Assembly (NCBI GenBank): GCA_003506895.1
Contig: DNXO01000023.1
Coordinates: 7,458-64,136, forward strand
From: Acetobacteraceae bacterium
GTDB taxonomy: Bacteria; Pseudomonadota; Alphaproteobacteria; Acetobacterales; Acetobacteraceae
Reading direction: 5' to 3'
DNA: 56,679 nucleotides
A model generated the notes under the pieces. That model saw only the letters and a program-made list of their open reading frames with translations, ran no database searches and was not told where the DNA came from. Shown in pieces: positions 1 through 8,619 of this stretch; the stretch's first letter is position 1; every line of letters starts with the position of its first letter. The translations under genes and the position numbers were made by a program.

Positions 1-2
1 CC

Positions 3-1604
3 GATTTCGGCGGCGAGGTCGAACGCATCCTGAATATGGTGGACGGCGCGATCGTGCTGGTCGATGCCGCCGAGGGCGTGCTGCCGCAGACGAAGTTCGT
101 CGTCGGCAAGGCCCTTGCGCGTGGCATTCACCCGATCGTCGTGGTCAACAAGGTGGACCGCCAGGACGCCCGTCCGGACGAAGTTCATACCGAAGTTTTC
201 GACCTGTTCGCCGCGTTGGGCGCCTCCGACAGCCAGCTTGATTTCCCGATGCTGTTCGCGTCCGGCCGCAATGGCTGGGCCGATGTGGAACTGAATGGCC
301 CGCGCAAGGACCTGTCCCCACTGTTCGACCTGGTGGTGCGCCACGTCCCGGCCCCGACGGTGAAGCCCGATCTGCCCTTCGCCATGGTTGCCAGCATCCT
401 GGAATACGACAACTTCCTCGGCCGCGTGCTGACCGGACGTGTCGAGCAGGGCACGGGCAAGGTCAACATGCCGGTGAAGGTGCTTCGCCGCGATGGCTCG
501 CTGGTGGAAACCGGCCGGCTGACGAAGCTGCTGTCCTTCCGCGGCCTGGACCGCGTTCCGGTGGATGAGGTCATGGCGGGCGACATTATCGCCGTAGCCG
601 GCCTGTCCGAAGGCACCATCCCTGACACCATCGGCGCACCGGAACTTGGCGGCCCACTGGAAGCCATCCCGGTGGATCCTCCGACCCTGGCAATGACATT
701 CCGCATCAACGACTCGCCGCTGGCGGGCCGTGAAGGCAAGAAGGTCACATCGCGCCAGATCCGCGAGCGGCTGTTCCGTGAGTCGGAAGGCAACGTCGCG
801 ATCAAGGTGACGGACTCCAACGAAACCGACGCGTTTGAAGTCGCCGGCCGTGGCGAACTCCAGTTGGGCGTGCTGATCGAGCAGATGCGCCGCGAAGGCT
901 TTGAGCTGACCATCGGCCGCCCCCGCGTGCTGACCCGCAAGAACCCGGAGACGGGCGAACGCGAAGAGCCGATGGAAGAAGTCCTGGTTGACGTGGACGA
1001 GCCGTACACCGGCGTGGTGGTTGAAAAGCTCAGCCGACGTAAGGCCGATCTGCGCGACATGCGCCCTTCGGGCGGCGGCAAGGTCCGCATGACCTTCAAC
1101 ATCCCCAGCCGAGGGTTGATCGGCTACCACGGCGAATTCCTGACCGATACGCGCGGCACCGGCATCATGAACCGGCTGTTCGCGGGTTACGGCCCGTGGA
1201 AGGGTGCGATCGAGGGCCGTCGCGCGGGTTCGCTGATCTCCACCGAAAGCGGCGAGGCCGTCCATTACTCGCTGTGGTACATCCAAGAGCGCGGCACGAT
1301 GTTCGTGAGCCCGGGTGAGAAGGTTTACCAGGGCATGATCCTGGGCGAGCACAGCCGGGAATCCGACCTGGAAGTGAACCCGATCAAGGAAAAGAAGCTG
1401 ACCAACATCCGAGCCGCCGGCAAGGATGACGCGATGCTGCTGATCCCGCCGCGGAAAATGAGCCTGGAGCAGGCGATTGCGTATGTGGAGGACGATGAGT
1501 TCGTCGAGGTGACGCCGACGGCGATCCGTCTCCGCAAGCGCTACCTGGACCCGCATGAGCGCAAGCGGTTTGAGCGTAAGATCGACGCTGACGCCGCGGA
1601 TTGA
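3..1604 (+). CDS. typA: Ribosome-associated translational GTPase TypA/BipA, 5' truncated by window edge
   Basis: The reading frame is open from the first bases of the window and encodes 533 residues. TypA is usually about 605 residues, so roughly the first 70, including the P-loop, lie outside. Visible parts are the end of the G domain, with DxxxG-like context followed by the NKVD guanine-specificity motif, then EF-G-like domains II, III and V and a TypA-specific basic C-terminus. Family members bind the 70S ribosome and assist assembly or translation under stress and cold. The internal ATG at 36 is not the true start, because homology continues upstream of it. The gene ends 86 bases before a convergent PhyH gene, with a perfect 13-bp hairpin in the gap. 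Identification is secure. Confidence 0.96.
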   Translation, partial: DFGGEVERILNMVDGAIVLVDAAEGVLPQTKFVVGKALARGIHPIVVVNKVDRQDARPDEVHTEVFDLFAALGASDSQLDFPMLFASGRNGWADVELNGPRKDLSPLFDLVVRHVPAPTVKPDLPFAMVASILEYDNFLGRVLTGRVEQGTGKVNMPVKVLRRDGSLVETGRLTKLLSFRGLDRVPVDEVMAGDIIAVAGLSEGTIPDTIGAPELGGPLEAIPVDPPTLAMTFRINDSPLAGREGKKVTSRQIRERLFRESEGNVAIKVTDSNETDAFEVAGRGELQLGVLIEQMRREGFELTIGRPRVLTRKNPETGEREEPMEEVLVDVDEPYTGVVVEKLSRRKADLRDMRPSGGGKVRMTFNIPSRGLIGYHGEFLTDTRGTGIMNRLFAGYGPWKGAIEGRRAGSLISTESGEAVHYSLWYIQERGTMFVSPGEKVYQGMILGEHSRESDLEVNPIKEKKLTNIRAAGKDDAMLLIPPRKMSLEQAIAYVEDDEFVEVTPTAIRLRKRYLDPHERKRFERKIDADAAD

Positions 1605-1611
1605 TCATGTT

Positions 1612-1642
1612 TGTCATGGCCGGACTTGTTCCGGCCATGACA
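1612..1642. repeat. Perfect 13-bp intergenic palindrome between typA and PhyH gene
   Basis: Arms 1612-1624 and 1630-1642 are exact reverse complements around a 5-base loop. No T-tract follows on either strand, so it is not a classical intrinsic terminator. It shares the GTCATGGC-like stem edge with other palindromes in this window and sits in the gap between two convergent genes. It probably acts as an mRNA end or stabiliser, or is a REP-like element. That role is inference. Confidence 0.7.
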
Positions 1643-1690
1643 CATTCCCCAATTAGCCGCCCTGCCTCGTCCGGTGCTTGGTCGGCCCGC

Positions 1691-2488
1691 CTATTCCGCC
1701 GCCTGCCGGAAGCTTTGGGCATAGCGCGTCAGCGCACCGGCATCCGTCGGGACGATCGGTGAGAAGTCGGTATGGGCGATCCATTCCGCCCGCGTTGGCT
1801 TGCGGATGTAGTTCGAGACCGCATTCAGCGTCAGATACACGATCTTCCGCGGATACGGCGTGATGTTGCCGGCAGAGCCATGCACCAGATTGCCGTGGAA
1901 CATCAGCAGCCCGCCCGGCTTGCCGGTCGGGGCGACGATCCCGCCTTTTTCCACGAGTTCGGTCACGGTCTTCTCGTCCAGCGTCCACAATGGATAGGAC
2001 GTCGTGCTGGTGTCATGACCGGCCGCGAGCACGCCATGCGTATGACTGCGCGGCACCAGCATCAGCGGGCCGTTGATCGGCATCACCTCATCGAGGAACA
2101 CGGCGATGTTCATCGCCCGCGGCTCCGGCATGCCGTCATCGCGCGCCCAGGTGCCGTAATCCTGGTGCCATTGCCACACATCGCCGGTGAAGGACGCTTT
2201 GGCGTTGATCTTGTACTGGTGCATGTAAACCTGTTCGCCGAACAACTGCTCGACGGGGCTGATCATGCCGGGGTGACGAGCGAGCAGGCCGTGCGCTTCG
2301 TTGTATAGATGCGCGGCGAACGCCGTGCGGGGGGCGCCGGACTTTTCGCGCCAAACCTCGGGGCGTTCCTGGCGATAGATGTCCTCGGCTGCCGACTTCA
2401 GGATGTCCACTTCGGTCTGCGAGAAGGTCTCCGGCAGAAACAGGTAGCCTTCATCGTTGAACTGGCGGATTTGGGCTTCGGTCAGCAT
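1691..2488 (-). CDS. Phytanoyl-CoA dioxygenase (PhyH) family Fe(II)/2OG oxygenase
   Basis: The protein has 265 residues. The ATG at 2488 is chosen because GGAGG lies 8 bases upstream, and the open frame beyond it is low-complexity and lacks homology. A facial triad is visible: an HxD within WHQDYGTW around the middle and a distal His in VHGSAGN, followed by an Arg suited to 2-oxoglutarate. The WHQD..TW..DDGMP stretch resembles the signature of ectoine hydroxylase, but no ectoine genes are nearby, so the substrate is unknown. It lies 14 bases downstream of a GntR regulator on the same strand, so the two are probably co-transcribed and regulated together. The reaction would be an oxygen-dependent hydroxylation in the cytoplasm. 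Confidence 0.85.
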   Translation of the reverse strand: MLTEAQIRQFNDEGYLFLPETFSQTEVDILKSAAEDIYRQERPEVWREKSGAPRTAFAAHLYNEAHGLLARHPGMISPVEQLFGEQVYMHQYKINAKASFTGDVWQWHQDYGTWARDDGMPEPRAMNIAVFLDEVMPINGPLMLVPRSHTHGVLAAGHDTSTTSYPLWTLDEKTVTELVEKGGIVAPTGKPGGLLMFHGNLVHGSAGNITPYPRKIVYLTLNAVSNYIRKPTRAEWIAHTDFSPIVPTDAGALTRYAQSFRQAAE

Positions 2489-2502
2489 GGGTGAGTCCTC
2501 CG

Positions 2503-3186
2503 TTAAGCTGCTTTTGGTTGAAGCTGTTGCGTCGTCAGCCGGGAAGCTGACGCGGCATGGGCACTGGCGGCGTCTTCGGCCCGGGCGGGGTCGCCGGCCA
2601 GGATGTGCCGTAGGATCGCGGCGTGTTCCTGCTGCCAGACACGTTCGGCGTATCCGGGGGTGTGCAGCACCGCCGCCATCGAGCGCATCAGGTGTGGCCA
2701 CAGCGGCGCGGTCATTTCCTCGATCGCCGGGTTGCCTGACAACCGGTAGAGCCCGCGATGAAACTCGGTGTCTGCTCGAACCAGGACCGGGATCGGGGTC
2801 GAGGCGCCGAAGCCGGCCCCAGCCGCGAGTTGTTGCCTCAACTCGTCGAGTTCGGCTGGGTTGGCAGCACCGCTGGCCACAAGTTCGGCGGCCAATCGGG
2901 CGGCCAGGCCGTCTATCGCCTCGCGAACCTGGTAAAGCTGGGTGACCCGAAGCAGGTCGAGTGGGACAACCCGCAGGCCTTTGCGACCGAATTCTTCCAC
3001 CAAGCCCTGGCGCTTGAGCAAATGCAGCGCGTGGCTAACCGGTTGGCGGGAGACGCCGAGTGTGTCCGCAAGCTCCGCCTGCCGGATGCGCTGGCCAGGG
3101 GCGAGCGTACTGTCGGCGATCGCATCCAGTAGTTGCTGATATGTCCGATCGATCAGGCTTTGGGTCGCTTGCAACGCCTGGAGCAT
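2503..3186 (-). CDS. GntR family transcriptional regulator, FCD subfamily
   Basis: The protein has 227 residues. An N-terminal winged helix-turn-helix (residues about 10-75, including LADTLGVSRQPVSHAL) is followed by an all-helical FCD ligand and metal domain (about 80-215, with DTEFHRGL supplying typical His/Asp ligands). FCD regulators usually repress catabolic operons and are released by an organic acid. It is first in an operon with the PhyH oxygenase. No clear ribosome binding site precedes the ATG, but a dyad (3186-3202) overlaps the start and a good sigma-70-type promoter lies just upstream, so autoregulation is likely. The ligand is unknown. Confidence 0.9.
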   Translation of the reverse strand: MLQALQATQSLIDRTYQQLLDAIADSTLAPGQRIRQAELADTLGVSRQPVSHALHLLKRQGLVEEFGRKGLRVVPLDLLRVTQLYQVREAIDGLAARLAAELVASGAANPAELDELRQQLAAGAGFGASTPIPVLVRADTEFHRGLYRLSGNPAIEEMTAPLWPHLMRSMAAVLHTPGYAERVWQQEHAAILRHILAGDPARAEDAASAHAASASRLTTQQLQPKAA

Positions 3187-3202
3187 GGAATTCGGAATTC
3201 CA
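3186..3202 (-). promoter_or_regulatory. Candidate GntR operator overlapping the regulator's start codon
   Basis: TGGAATT and AATTCCA form a perfect 7-bp dyad with a 3-base centre (CGG). The 7-3-7 spacing is typical of FCD-type GntR operators. It begins at the first base of the regulator's ATG and lies about 10-26 bases downstream of the predicted transcription start, which suits autorepression. Binding by this regulator is inferred. Confidence 0.6.
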
Positions 3203-3218
3203 AAATGCGGAGGGCGAT

Positions 3219-3247
3219 TATCTAGGGTGCTGTTGGCCGGTGGTCAA
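3219..3247 (-). promoter_or_regulatory. Predicted sigma-70-like promoter of the GntR-PhyH operon
   Basis: Reading the minus strand, TTGACC (3247-3242) is followed after 17 bases by TAGATA (3224-3219), which extends into AAT. Spacing and -35 match are good, and the -10 matches 4 of 6. The predicted start is near 3212, giving a leader of about 26 bases that contains the operator-like dyad. Confidence 0.5.
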
Positions 3248-3266
3248 GGCTTCCGGTTCCGGTCAT

Positions 3267-3345
3267 TGGCAGGCGAAGGGGCCCCATCCATGCCGGTGCA
3301 GGTCCAAAAAGCCCCAAGGCGTGGATGGCGCCCCTTCGCCCGCCA
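3267..3345. repeat. Long imperfect palindrome of the dispersed repeat family
   Basis: Two 28-base arms (3267-3294 and 3318-3345) pair with only three mismatches around a 23-base loop. The inner edge of the right arm carries GGCGTGGATGGC, the tail shared with copies at 12026 and 16394. It lies in the 260-base gap between the GntR promoter and the end of the ABC ATPase gene. Otherwise this gap holds no gene. Confidence 0.7.
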
Positions 3346-3446
3346 GGACGATAGCGGCTGCCACGATCGCTTCGCCGATATGTGAATGTTGACGGTCGCC
3401 GGGCATAGGCCAACGTGTCGCCAAGTCGTGGTTGGACGCCCGGGCC

Positions 3447-4436
3447 TCAGGCTTCCGCCAACGCGTGCGTGTCCTGCTCTGCCCAGACCAGCGTAGCCGG
3501 ATCGCCCGGTTCGGCCGGTTTCCGGTAGAACATCTGATCCGGCACCAGGGCCGAGACCTCATCCCCCGCATCGGTTTTCACCGCCACGCGGACCATCGCG
3601 CCTTGGTACTCGACCGCGATCACCTGACCATGGACGTGCGGGCCATCCTCGGCCGAACCCAGGCGGCAACGGTCGGCGCGGACGGCAACCGGTCCCTGGT
3701 TCAGACGCAGCACGTTGTGGCTGCCGATGAACTTGGCGATGAACGGGCTGACCGGATGCTCAAAAACCTCGCGCGGATGGGCGGCCTGGCGGATATGCCC
3801 GTCTTCCATCACCACCATCAGGTCGGCCAGAGCCATCGCCTCATCCTGGCTGTGGGTCACGTGAATGAACGTGATCCCCAGTTCCCGCTGAAGCCGCTTC
3901 AATTCCTCGCGCACTTTGATGCGCAGGAAGGGATCCAACGCTGACAGCGGTTCATCCAACAACAGAACCCGGGGCCGATTGATCAGCGCCCGAGCCAGCG
4001 CGATGCGTTGCTGCTGGCCGCCGGACAGTTGCGCCGGCAGCCGGTCGGCAAAGCTCGCCATATGCACCAGTTCAAGGTATTCGCGCGCTCGGGTATGCCG
4101 TTCCTTCTTGGCGACACCGCGCATTTTCAGGCTGAAGGCGACGTTATCCAGGCAGGACATATGCGGGAACAAGGCATAGCTCTGAAACATCATCGCCGTG
4201 CCGCGCTTGATCGGCGGCAAGTCGGAGACGTTCTCGCCATGGATCAGGATGTCGCCGTCCGACACCGCCTCATGCCCCGCGATCATCCGCAGGGTGGTGG
4301 TCTTCCCGCAGCCGCTGGGCCCCAACAGGCAGCAGTAGGTGCCGCGCGGGATACGCAGGGAAATGCCATCCACCGCCAGCGTGGTGCCATAGCGCTTGGT
4401 GACACTGACCAGTTCGACGTCGAATCTATTGTCCAT
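3447..4436 (-). CDS. ABC transporter ATP-binding protein, PotA/spermidine-putrescine-like
   Basis: The protein has 329 residues. It carries Walker A GPSGCGKTT (about 39-47), signature LSGGQQQ (about 137-143), Walker B LLLDEP (about 158-163), an H-loop His, and a C-terminal TOBE-like domain of about 90 residues typical of PotA/FbpC ATPases. It powers import through the two permeases just upstream. Its ATG overlaps the preceding permease stop by one base (TAATG), so translation is coupled. It is the only ATPase of this subfamily in the window and might also serve the second permease pair at 32589-34246, which lacks one. The last point is inference. Confidence 0.93.
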   Translation of the reverse strand: MDNRFDVELVSVTKRYGTTLAVDGISLRIPRGTYCCLLGPSGCGKTTTLRMIAGHEAVSDGDILIHGENVSDLPPIKRGTAMMFQSYALFPHMSCLDNVAFSLKMRGVAKKERHTRAREYLELVHMASFADRLPAQLSGGQQQRIALARALINRPRVLLLDEPLSALDPFLRIKVREELKRLQRELGITFIHVTHSQDEAMALADLMVVMEDGHIRQAAHPREVFEHPVSPFIAKFIGSHNVLRLNQGPVAVRADRCRLGSAEDGPHVHGQVIAVEYQGAMVRVAVKTDAGDEVSALVPDQMFYRKPAEPGDPATLVWAEQDTHALAEA

Positions 4437-5275
4437 TATCCTGCCTTTGCAAAGGCGCGCCGGCGCTGCATCCGCAGCACCAGCAGCAACGAGATGGTGA
4501 TAGCCAGGAACGACACGCCCGTGGTCAGGGTGCCGATCGCGAACAAGGTGGGCGAGGTCGCGGAAGAGATCAGCGCGTAAATTTCCAGCGGCAGCGTGTT
4601 CTTCGTCCCGATCGTCAGGGTGGTGCGGGCATATTCGTCATAAGACAAGGTAAACGCCCCCATCGCCACCCCGATGATGCCCGGCAACAGGATCGGAATG
4701 GTCACATGCCGCAGCCGTTGCCATGCGTTGGCACCGAGATCGGTCGCAGCCTCCTCCCACGACCGGTTGAAGCGGTTCACGACGGCGAACATCGCGAACA
4801 ACCCAAACGGCAGCGTCCAGGTCAATTGCGCCCCCAACGCCGAGGTAAACAGGCCGGGTTCGACCCCCAGGAACTGGAAGCTAAGGCCGATGCCGAACCC
4901 AACCAACAGGCTGGGCATCACCAGACTGGCTATGGCCAGATAGAACAGAACGCCCGAACCGGGAAAACGCCGCCGAAAGCCGAGGCCGGCGGCGACGGAG
5001 ATGACCACCGTCAGGCCGCTGACCACCGCGGCCAGCCCGATCGAACGGGAGAACGACACCGGAATGTTCGCCATCTGCCCGGGTTGGAAAATCTCCTTGA
5101 ACCAAGTCAGGGAGAAACCGACCATCGGGAAGGTCACGCCTCCGTTGTCGCCCTGGAACGACAGCACGTAGATGACGAACATCGGGCCATACAAGAACAA
5201 CAGGAAGGCACCGAACAGTGTCGCCAGGGCGTAGAAGGTCCAGGGACGTTTGTCGCTGATGCGTCCGGCTGCCAT
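4436..5275 (-). CDS. ABC transporter permease, PotC-like
   Basis: The protein has 279 residues with about six membrane helices. The ATPase-coupling EAA-type loop is visible as EEAATDLGANAWQRLRHV with its conserved Gly. It forms the inner-membrane channel together with the PotB-like protein encoded one base upstream. It is clearly paralogous to the permease at 32589-33395, for example in FLYGP, LSFQG and TLSYDE.AR. It is the fourth gene of a five-gene operon. The substrate is not readable from the sequence; the RutA neighbour hints at a pyrimidine or related compound. Confidence 0.92.
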   Translation of the reverse strand: MAAGRISDKRPWTFYALATLFGAFLLFLYGPMFVIYVLSFQGDNGGVTFPMVGFSLTWFKEIFQPGQMANIPVSFSRSIGLAAVVSGLTVVISVAAGLGFRRRFPGSGVLFYLAIASLVMPSLLVGFGIGLSFQFLGVEPGLFTSALGAQLTWTLPFGLFAMFAVVNRFNRSWEEAATDLGANAWQRLRHVTIPILLPGIIGVAMGAFTLSYDEYARTTLTIGTKNTLPLEIYALISSATSPTLFAIGTLTTGVSFLAITISLLLVLRMQRRRAFAKAG

Positions 5276-5276
5276 T

Positions 5277-6218
5277 CTACTTCACCAATTCCTTGCGGAC
5301 ATCGACGACCTTCATCATGACCGCGACCAGGACCGCGACGAAGATAACCAGCACCATCGCGTTCGCCGAAGCCGGCGGGTATTGCATCGCCTGAATCTGG
5401 GTCGATAGCATCGAAACGATCGAGGCGCTCTGGCCTCCACTCATTTGCCGCACTACGAAGTAGTCGCCCATGACCTGGGTGAAGACCAGGATCGAACCGA
5501 GCGTGATGCCGGTTTTGGAGAGGGGAATGACGACATCGACCATGGTACGCCAACGGCTCGCGCCGGCATCGACCGCCGCCTCCATCAATGCCGGGTCAAT
5601 CTTGGATAAGGAGTTGGCGATCGGCCCAATCATCAGCAACGTGAACAGATGCACATAGGTGACGATGACGGCGAAGTCCGAGAACAGCAGGAAGGTCAGG
5701 GGATGCGAGGTGATCCCAAGCCCCATCAGCATCTGATTGAAGGCGCCGTTGCGACCAAGAAATGGAATCCAGGCAATAGTGCGGATGATTCCAGACGTCC
5801 AGAACGGGATCGCACACAGCAGAAACAGCACGGTGCGAATGACGGCGCTGCGGACGTGAAAGATCAGGAAGTATGAGATATTGAAACCGAGAAACAGCGT
5901 GATCGCCCAGACGATGACCGCGAATTTCAACGAACTGGCATAGACGCGCCAGGTCGCTGGGGTGGTGAAAAGTTCGCGGTAATTATCCAACAGAAACGCC
6001 GGATAGATTCCCATGCGATCGTAATCGTAGAAGCTGACGATCAGGAACAGGGCTGTGGGCAGCGCGAACACCACAACCAGGATCAACGCCAGCGGCCCGA
6101 CCTGGAACCAGGACACCAGCCAGGGCGGCAGGCGCGTCGTCCGGCGCTTGCCGGGTTCCGCGACCGGCCGTCCGCGCAGGGCGAACGGCAGGATCGAGCT
6201 GAGTCCGGCGCTGGTCAT
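5277..6218 (-). CDS. ABC transporter permease, PotB-like
   Basis: The protein has 313 residues. A basic cytoplasmic N-terminus of about 35 residues precedes six predicted membrane segments. The coupling loop is MEAAVDAGASRWRTMVDVV, and the C-terminus (VVDVRKELVK) closely matches the paralogue at 33395-34246. Its ATG overlaps the RutA-like gene's stop by four bases (ATGA), and the PotC-like gene starts two bases after its end. This arrangement indicates strict co-translation with the oxygenase and the transporter partners. Confidence 0.92.
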   Translation of the reverse strand: MTSAGLSSILPFALRGRPVAEPGKRRTTRLPPWLVSWFQVGPLALILVVVFALPTALFLIVSFYDYDRMGIYPAFLLDNYRELFTTPATWRVYASSLKFAVIVWAITLFLGFNISYFLIFHVRSAVIRTVLFLLCAIPFWTSGIIRTIAWIPFLGRNGAFNQMLMGLGITSHPLTFLLFSDFAVIVTYVHLFTLLMIGPIANSLSKIDPALMEAAVDAGASRWRTMVDVVIPLSKTGITLGSILVFTQVMGDYFVVRQMSGGQSASIVSMLSTQIQAMQYPPASANAMVLVIFVAVLVAVMMKVVDVRKELVK

Positions 6219-7297
6219 GCGGCCTTTTTGATCTCGTTGCGGGACCGCATAAGCGGCATGATCCGCGTGCCGAACTGCTCCATACCGACGACGAAATCGT
6301 CGAACGTCATCATCACGCCGCGCACGCCGGGCACTTCCGCGAGTTCGTCGAGCATTCGGGCGACTGTGGCGTAGGAACCGACCAGCACGCCCTGGTTGGT
6401 GGGTAGCTTGTTGGTGCCAAGCAGCGTGCGCCGGTTGGGCTGGGCGTAGATGTCGGTGCTGGGATCGTCCCTGGCCTGCTCATCGCGATACGCCAGGGCT
6501 TCAAGGTCGGCGCCAGTCTTGTAGTGCTCCCATTTCGCGTTGGCAGCTTCGTCGGTTTCGTCGGCAATGATCATGGTCAGAATCAGGGCACCGCAATCGC
6601 GCCCGGTTTCCTCGTTCGCCTTCACCAACCGAGCGACGCTGGGTGCGACCGCGGTTGGTGCGTTGTAGCCAAAGCTGGCGCAGAAATTGTAGTCGGCATA
6701 CTGCGCCGCGTAGCGCGTGCCGGCATCGCTTTGGGCGGCGCAAATGATGGGTATTTTGCTGGTCGGCATCGGCAGGCAGCGACAATCGTCCATCTGGAAG
6801 AAGTCGCCCTTGAAATCCGACCGTCCGGTTTCCCACAACTCTTTCATGACGGTGACGTATTCGGCGCAATAGTCATAGCGACGCTTGTAGTGCTCCGACC
6901 CCGGCCACATCCCCATCTGCGTATATTCACGGCGCTGCCAGCCGGAGATGATGTTCACGCCGAACCGGCCATGGGAGATGCTGTCGATGGTAACCGCCAT
7001 GCGCGCCGTGATCGCCGGCGGGATGGTCAGCACGGCACAGGTGGCGAACAACTTAATCTTCGTTGTCGCCGCCGCGAGACCAGCCATCAGGGTGAAGGAT
7101 TCCAGGTTGTAGTCCCAGAACTGCGACGGGCCACCGAAGCCGTGGAGTTTGATCATCGACAGCGCGAAGTCGAAGCCGAAAGCCTCCGCCTTATCGACGA
7201 TCGTCTTGTTCAGGTCGTATGTCGGCTTGTACTGCGGCGACGTGGTGGAAATCAGCCAGCCGTTGTTGCCGATGGGAATGAAAACACCAAGTTGCAT
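6215..7297 (-). CDS. rutA: RutA-like pyrimidine oxygenase (LLM class flavin monooxygenase)
   Basis: The protein has 360 residues, close to the E. coli RutA length. Blocks that I recognise from RutA run throughout: GVFIPIGNNGWLIST, FDFALSMIKLHGFGG, FWDYNLESFTLMAGLAA, FGVNIISGWQ, QMGMWPG, SDFKGDFFQMDDCR, CAAQSDAG and GSYATVARMLDE. RutA uses FMNH2 and O2 to open the uracil ring, producing a ureidoacrylate-type product. The start at 7297 has GGAG 7 bases upstream. Genes rutB-rutF are absent, and the gene sits inside an ABC transporter operon. The imported compound may therefore be its substrate, and a related pyrimidine or cyclic amide remains possible. The flavin reductase partner must be encoded elsewhere. 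Confidence 0.82.
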   Translation of the reverse strand: MQLGVFIPIGNNGWLISTTSPQYKPTYDLNKTIVDKAEAFGFDFALSMIKLHGFGGPSQFWDYNLESFTLMAGLAAATTKIKLFATCAVLTIPPAITARMAVTIDSISHGRFGVNIISGWQRREYTQMGMWPGSEHYKRRYDYCAEYVTVMKELWETGRSDFKGDFFQMDDCRCLPMPTSKIPIICAAQSDAGTRYAAQYADYNFCASFGYNAPTAVAPSVARLVKANEETGRDCGALILTMIIADETDEAANAKWEHYKTGADLEALAYRDEQARDDPSTDIYAQPNRRTLLGTNKLPTNQGVLVGSYATVARMLDELAEVPGVRGVMMTFDDFVVGMEQFGTRIMPLMRSRNEIKKAA

Positions 7298-7311
7298 CAG
7301 GATACTCCGGC

Positions 7312-8619
7312 TTATGACGTGATGAATTCGTTCCAGCGGCGGGTCAGGTAGCGGTCTTCGTCCATGACGGAGTTCCACACCGCGATATTCCCAAGCCGCT
7401 GCCATAAGGTGCCGCCATCGCGGACATTGCCGGCTTTCTCCATCACCTTGCCAAACGGGCTGAGAATGTCGGTTTCCGCGGCCTTGCCATCGAACCAGTA
7501 GGCTGCTTCGGCCGGGGCCAGGTATTTGCGGGCGGTGTCCGGCTGAGCCGAGTAATAGCCCTCCCGCGCAATAAACGATCCGGGGAATCCGGCGGTGTAC
7601 CAGTTCATGTACTCGTGGAAGCAGTCCAACTTCAGGCCGTCGACATGCTTCATGACACCCAGCGTGTAGCCCCAGCCGCGATAGCCCTCTTTCAGCGGTT
7701 GAAACGTGCAAGCGATGCCGCGGGAGCGAACGGCGGCCACGGCCGGAGACCACATCGACTGGATGACAACCTCGCCGGAGGCCATCAGATTCACCGACTG
7801 GTCGAACGAGGTCCAGAACGAGCGGAACTGGCCCGCCCGCTTGGTTGCCAGCATCGTATCGACGGTCTTGTCGATCTCCGCCTTGGTCATGTTGCCTTTG
7901 TTGCCGTACTTAAGGTCGCCGCGGGCTTCCATGGCCATCGCGACGTCGATGATGCCGATGGTGGGGTTGTCCTGGATCGCCGTGCGCCCCTTGAAATCGG
8001 GGCTAAGAACATCGGCCCAGCTATCTACCTTGCGGCCGACCAGATCGGGACGGATACCAAGCGTGTCGCCGTTGGTGACGGTGGGGATGCCAGTGATGTA
8101 GTCGGTCGGTGTACCGTTGGTTGCCTTCTGGCCGGTTGCGTCCGTGGCATACAGGATCATCGTCGGCGTGATGCCCTGCTGCACGATCTTACGGCCGTCG
8201 GGATACTCACCTTTGGTGAACAGGGGGATGGTCTCATCCCAATGCTTGAACTTCGCCAGCGGAATGGCCTGCAGGATGTTCCGCCCGATCAGGTACCGCA
8301 TGTAGGTCAGGCTGATATCGGCACAGTCGATCGCGCTGGACTGCGACAGGAAGCGGTTCAGCAAGTCGGCGTTTTCCGACGCCTGCATCTGCACCGTGAA
8401 CCCCAGATCCTTGCTCGCCTGCTCGGCGATCGCGGGGATCGCCGTCACCGGCGGGCCGGCGTGATGCAGCACGACGTCCTTGATGTTCTGCGCCCAAATG
8501 GTGGGGAAGCCGCGGATGGCGTCCGACCCGATCGCCGCCCCGGCGACGGTTGCCGCGCCTTTAAGCAGGCTGCGGCGGGAGATACCTTTCGAACCGGATT
8601 GTCTGGTGCCTGACGCCAT
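7312..8619 (-). CDS. Tat-exported ABC transporter substrate-binding protein, PotD/Fbp-like
   Basis: The protein has 435 residues. The start at 8619 places a twin-arginine signal (ISRRSLLKGAATVAG) at residues about 13-27, followed by a hydrophobic stretch and the GFPTIWAQ segment. The rest is a two-lobe periplasmic binding protein of the SBP_bac family. It is the first gene of the operon binding protein, RutA, permease, permease, ATPase. The same GFPTIWAQNIK segment and overall layout recur in the protein at 37327-38598, so the two are paralogues. Tat export suggests folding or cofactor binding before secretion. The ligand is unknown. Confidence 0.9.
   Translation of the reverse strand: MASGTRQSGSKGISRRSLLKGAATVAGAAIGSDAIRGFPTIWAQNIKDVVLHHAGPPVTAIPAIAEQASKDLGFTVQMQASENADLLNRFLSQSSAIDCADISLTYMRYLIGRNILQAIPLAKFKHWDETIPLFTKGEYPDGRKIVQQGITPTMILYATDATGQKATNGTPTDYITGIPTVTNGDTLGIRPDLVGRKVDSWADVLSPDFKGRTAIQDNPTIGIIDVAMAMEARGDLKYGNKGNMTKAEIDKTVDTMLATKRAGQFRSFWTSFDQSVNLMASGEVVIQSMWSPAVAAVRSRGIACTFQPLKEGYRGWGYTLGVMKHVDGLKLDCFHEYMNWYTAGFPGSFIAREGYYSAQPDTARKYLAPAEAAYWFDGKAAETDILSPFGKVMEKAGNVRDGGTLWQRLGNIAVWNSVMDEDRYLTRRWNEFITS

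Noticed and set aside
185..1102. 305-codon minus-strand frame inside typA
   Set aside because: Ser/Arg-rich antisense frame of a conserved GTPase.
1691..2488. Ectoine hydroxylase EctD
   Set aside because: The WHQD-type signature is similar, but ectABC are absent and several EctD-specific residues differ, so only the PhyH family is assigned.
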